Assembly: GCA_002238725.1 (NCBI GenBank)
Contig: MPMX01000038.1
Span: forward strand, 1-43,079
DNA: 43,079 bases
Origin: Rhodospirillaceae bacterium bin65
GTDB taxonomy: Bacteria; Pseudomonadota; Alphaproteobacteria; Bin65
Direction of reading: 5' to 3'
Translations under genes and position numbers: made by a program
The notes under the pieces: model-generated
Database searches by the model: none
What the model was told of the DNA's origin: nothing
The model's input: only the letters and a program-made list of their open reading frames with translations
Shown: in pieces, positions 40,780 to 43,079 of the stretch
Layout of the letters: every line of letters begins with the position of its first letter
Position numbering within the stretch: position 1 is the first letter of the stretch

Positions 40780-41724
40780 CTAATTTTCGCCTTTATACAA
40801 CAATTCAATAAAGGCATCGCGTAACGCAAATCCCAAACTTTCTTCCAACCACGCCCACTCTCCCGTTGGGTTGAGTTCCAAGAAAACCAAATCTCCAGAG
40901 GGCGCTCTGATGAAATCAAAGGCTCCATACGCCAAGCCCAATTCGGTCAACATTCTTCTGCAACGGTAGAGTGTTATGTCGTCCAGACTGGAGATGGCGT
41001 AGTTCACAGCAATATTGGGATCGCGCCAATCGACAAGAGACTTGTCACCTACAATATCTGCGACAAAGCAATAGTTTCCAACAAAAGTAGCCCGCACATC
41101 CGCGATTCTAGCGATCTCTTCCTGAAGAAAAATCGGATAAGAACCGACATTCAAACCGTTCAGGCTCCCAGCATCAATTCTCCGAGTATACACAGCATTA
41201 TGTGAAGATCCGTCGAAAAACATCCCATGGAAGATAGGTTTGCAAATAGTTCCCAATCGATTCCTCGACACAAAATATCGCAACGCGTCAATATCGGCGG
41301 ACACCAATGTACGGGGCACATGGAAGCCAAGCCTTGCAGCAATCTGCAATTGATATAGCTTGTGCTCGGCTACAGACACTCTGTCAATTGGATTGACCCA
41401 TACAACCTCGGGGTTCAAGACAAGCCCCATAGCGAGATGCCGTAGTTCCCCAGTGACGAAGTGGCGCTCGGCCGGTGTCAGAGAGGTGTCGAGGATAGGG
41501 TGAATGGATCGCCTGTACCACACCGCAGTAACTGCGCTAAGGTCAAGTGTCCGAGGCCCCACCCCAATTTTCCGCGTCGCACTCGTGTCATCTAGTGCAA
41601 ACGTATACTTTGCTTGAGAAAGTCCTTCAGAATTTAGTCGAAAATACGGAAGGCGGCGTTCAATTAGTCTGACAATAAGATAATCGGCAGCAAAGTCCTG
41701 ATCAGAAGTGAGAATAAGGAGCAT
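40780..41724 (-). CDS. ATP-grasp RiPP maturase (MvdD/TgmB-like graspetide ligase)
   Basis: A 314-residue ATP-grasp ligase. The pre-ATP-grasp domain (1-110) has VWYRR at 68-72, typical of the TgmB/MvdD group; NPIDRVSVAEHKLYQLQIAARLG follows. ATP site: Lys162 (CKPI), hinge FLQEEI (199-204), and metal ligands Glu283 and Asn285 in FLELNPTGEW. Members join Asp/Glu side chains of a precursor to Ser/Thr (esters) or Lys (amides). ATG 41724 is preferred to a TTG at 41751 because of AAGAGG upstream. The first 23 bases overlap the precursor gene end, giving coupling. Lower GC than the region indicates transfer. Confidence 0.92.
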   Translation of the reverse strand: MLLILTSDQDFAADYLIVRLIERRLPYFRLNSEGLSQAKYTFALDDTSATRKIGVGPRTLDLSAVTAVWYRRSIHPILDTSLTPAERHFVTGELRHLAMGLVLNPEVVWVNPIDRVSVAEHKLYQLQIAARLGFHVPRTLVSADIDALRYFVSRNRLGTICKPIFHGMFFDGSSHNAVYTRRIDAGSLNGLNVGSYPIFLQEEIARIADVRATFVGNYCFVADIVGDKSLVDWRDPNIAVNYAISSLDDITLYRCRRMLTELGLAYGAFDFIRAPSGDLVFLELNPTGEWAWLEESLGFALRDAFIELLYKGEN

Positions 41725-42106
41725 CGGTGTTGAAGTCCTCTTGCGAGACAATCTCCGGTCTATCCGCGCCTTCCGCGGTTGCTGTCACGGTCGTCTCTCC
41801 GTAACGCGTCGGAGAAAGTGAAGTGACCTCGCTTTGGTCCACACCTTCGGCAGTCCTCGTTACAGTTGTTTCTCCGAAAGTCGAAGCACGCAAAAGGTAG
41901 ATTTCAGGCTGATCGGCGCCTTCTTGAGTTTCAGTAATAATTGTTTCTCCACATCTAGTTTCTTCGGCACGTACACTGGAAACGACGACAGGAGCACCTG
42001 TACGCCTATCCATCCAGACTTGTAGTTGAGGATCATAGACATGATCCGCCGAGGGTGCCTGCTCTGGCGGTATTCTGGTCGCACCTCGAAGTATGAATGG
42101 TGTCAT
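41702..42106 (-). CDS. Graspetide precursor peptide with three 25-residue core repeats
   Basis: A 134-residue precursor. The leader (1-45: MTPFILRGATRIPPEQ, then VYDPQLQVWMDRRTGAP) resembles the ATP-grasp-target RiPP (TgmA-like) leader pattern. Then come three core repeats starting at Gly53, Gly78 and Gly103, so the period is exactly 25. Consensus G-E-T-x-(I/V)-T-x-T-x-E-G-x-D-x-x-E: Thr at three or four positions and three acids per repeat, the donors and acceptors for omega-ester links. The tail is SQEDFNTDAPYSHF. The start (ATG 42106) has only a weak AGGGG site. Its 3' end overlaps the ligase start. Confidence 0.88.
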   Translation of the reverse strand: MTPFILRGATRIPPEQAPSADHVYDPQLQVWMDRRTGAPVVVSSVRAEETRCGETIITETQEGADQPEIYLLRASTFGETTVTRTAEGVDQSEVTSLSPTRYGETTVTATAEGADRPEIVSQEDFNTDAPYSHF

Positions 42107-42388
42107 GGCTGGCTGGCCCCTAGTCTCTTACTACGTGAAGATAGCAACGATGACTACAGGTGAAACACCGCCTTGCCCATGTCTCACCGCACCGCCGCTC
42201 CAAGAAGGCCAGTGTGGCCGAAACGCTTTCACGGCGCAATCCCCCCGGCTTCTCTCCAAGGCTCCGGGCTCCGTCCTTGGCAATCACCTACATCCGATTG
42301 TTTTTGCTGAATACCGGCGCTTTTCGTAAGGTGACAAACGCGCCACTGTGCCGGCGTCCGCCTGCTTCAGCGCCGGAGTTGCCGGTGG

Positions 42389-42575
42389 CGACGTCGGACT
42401 ACCCTCTGGCTCGCGGAAGCTCGCCATGCGTGAAAGCTTGCCGATGATCGTCAGGCATCTCGGCCACAACAAGGTCCAGACGACCGACCGCTACTCCCAC
42501 CTTACCCGGGACTCGGTCAAGACCGCCAGCAAGCGGATCGCCGTCTGCCTCGGAATTCGGAGCGTCTCGCGATGA
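42389..42575 (+). pseudogene. Decayed tyrosine recombinase C-terminus, remnant 4
   Basis: GDVGLPSGSRKLAMRESLPM aligns without gaps to the HDLRHSFASRALALGESLSM region of the integrase, but the catalytic His and Arg are lost. HLGHNKVQTTDRYSHLTRDS retains His and Tyr, ending at a TGA. It shares an exact 18-bp run, GAAAGCTTGCCGATGATC, with remnant 3 (39686-39703 and 42434-42451). The RiPP operon sits between remnants 3 and 4. Confidence 0.75.
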
Positions 42576-42953
42576 CATGCGGCCGTGCGCTGCGACGGAG
42601 CAGTAGTCCGGCCGCCCGTTGCGGGTCTCGGCTCGATCGACCGCGTATCCCGTCGGCTGTATGAGCTTTCGGACAAACTGCGATGGAATGTGCATGCGTA
42701 CGTGACCGGTGGCTGCTCCGCAATGAGCCCTATCGGTTCGATGCAGGCCGCTTCCGCGGCTTCATGATCGCGGCAAGGTTCCACAGCCGCGGCAATACCG
42801 CCGACGGATACCCATCGAATGGAAACTGTAGTTCGAGAGCGGTTCGTTCCAGGTTGAAGGACTCTCCTTCCAATACCGGGATCTGCTCCACCCGCCGCCA
42901 CTTCTTCACCTTGATGACCAGCGCACCGCCGAGAAGACGCAGCCCCGAGACGC
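42576..42953. other. Uncharacterised stretch
   Basis: I see no gene I can support in this 378-bp stretch. A minus-strand frame (about 42730-42910) reads plausibly (KKWRRVEQIPVLEGESFNLE and beyond) but has no clear start, ribosome-binding site or family. A plus-strand frame reads WLLRNEPYRFDAGRFRGFMI, also without context. One may be a remnant. Confidence 0.4.
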
Positions 42954-43079
42954 TCAGGCGACCGCGCCGAGACCGTTCTTCGCCACCAGCGTCAGTAGCT
43001 TCAGCGACGCGCCCCGCGGGCGCTTTTCGCCACGCTCCCACTGGCTCACCAGACCCGTGGTTACGTTGAGATGGCGCGC
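42954..43079 (-). CDS. XRE-type regulator/antitoxin, C-terminal part only
   Basis: The last 41 residues of a helix-turn-helix protein cut by the window edge. LNVTTGLVSQWERGEKRPRG is the recognition helix and wing of an XRE/HigA-like fold (SQWERGEKRP is characteristic), and LKLLTLVAKNGLGAVA is the usual short tail, followed by TGA at 42954-42956. It is probably the antitoxin of a second HigBA-like module, whose toxin gene would lie outside the window. Confidence 0.75.
   Translation of the reverse strand, partial: ARHLNVTTGLVSQWERGEKRPRGASLKLLTLVAKNGLGAVA

Larger units (their letters stand above)
36893..43079. mobile_element. Genomic island (integrase, TA system, RiPP operon); right end outside window
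   Basis: From the point where the hydantoinase-like gene breaks, the content changes to a tyrosine recombinase, a HigBA-like module, decayed recombinase remnants, an AT-richer RiPP operon and part of another XRE gene. Base composition drops sharply at about 39.98-42.1 kb. The right end is not in the window, so the attachment site pair cannot be compared. No tRNA gene is found at the left junction. Confidence 0.65.

Noticed and set aside
42730..43041. 103-codon minus-strand open frame near the right edge
   Set aside because: It overlaps the well-supported XRE C-terminus in another frame and has no clear start; only its downstream part looks protein-like.
1..43079. CRISPR arrays, rRNA and tRNA genes
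   Set aside because: I found no regularly spaced repeats with unique spacers and no tRNA-like cloverleaf or rRNA-like sequence, including at the island junction.

Overview
The window is high-GC DNA with very dense, short-gapped, often overlapping operons. The solute transporters are mostly TRAP, tripartite tricarboxylate (TTT) and branched-chain-amino-acid-type ABC systems. Together with the intergenic palindromes, this suggests an alphaproteobacterium, probably Rhodospirillales-like (inference; no rRNA or tRNA gene is present to confirm it). From about 36.9 kb onward the DNA changes into a mosaic genomic island.

Layout. (1) 0.4-3.8 kb, minus strand: MarR regulator, class III CoA-transferase and sulfatase, linked by a 4-bp overlap and a short gap. 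A perfect 24-bp palindrome upstream of marR also faces the plus-strand operon tctC-tctB-tctA-sulfatase (3.8-8.5 kb). (2) 8.5-12.5 kb, minus: GntR/FCD regulator and TRAP transporter dctP-dctQ-dctM. (3) 12.9-14.2 kb: MFS transporter; 14.2-16.1 kb, minus: MarR regulator and an orphan LivK-type binding protein. (4) 16.2-23.5 kb, plus: a leaderless AmiC-like ligand sensor, an amidase, a Tat-exported amide/urea-type binding protein, LivH, a fused LivM-LivG and LivF. (5) 24.0-27.1 kb, plus: TakP-like TRAP transporter. (6) 27.1-35.3 kb, minus: a second ABC operon (LivK-LivH-LivMG fusion-LivF), followed by a metal-dependent cyclase, a CobW-type metallochaperone and a second amidase. A divergent LysR gene lies across an AT-rich operator region. 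Apart from the two sulfatases, most enzymes here act on amide-like bonds, so the locus looks like a scavenging region for amides, cyclic amides and sulfate esters. The substrates are inference.

(7) 36.9-43.1 kb: the island. The first codons of a hydantoinase-like gene (residues 1-11) break off abruptly, followed by short direct repeats, a tyrosine recombinase and a HigBA-like toxin-antitoxin pair. Three tandem decayed copies of the recombinase C-terminus follow, with a fourth near 42.4 kb. Between the third and fourth sits a three-gene, visibly AT-richer minus-strand operon. It encodes a precursor peptide with three exact 25-residue-period repeats, an MvdD/TgmB-type ATP-grasp ligase and a three-helix membrane protein. 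This is best explained as a graspetide (omega-ester/amide RiPP) biosynthetic cluster, and it is the most novel system in the window. The right edge cuts an XRE-type regulator gene.

A recurring design feature is that four transporter operons carry a perfect or near-perfect stem-loop exactly between the binding-protein gene and the membrane-component genes.
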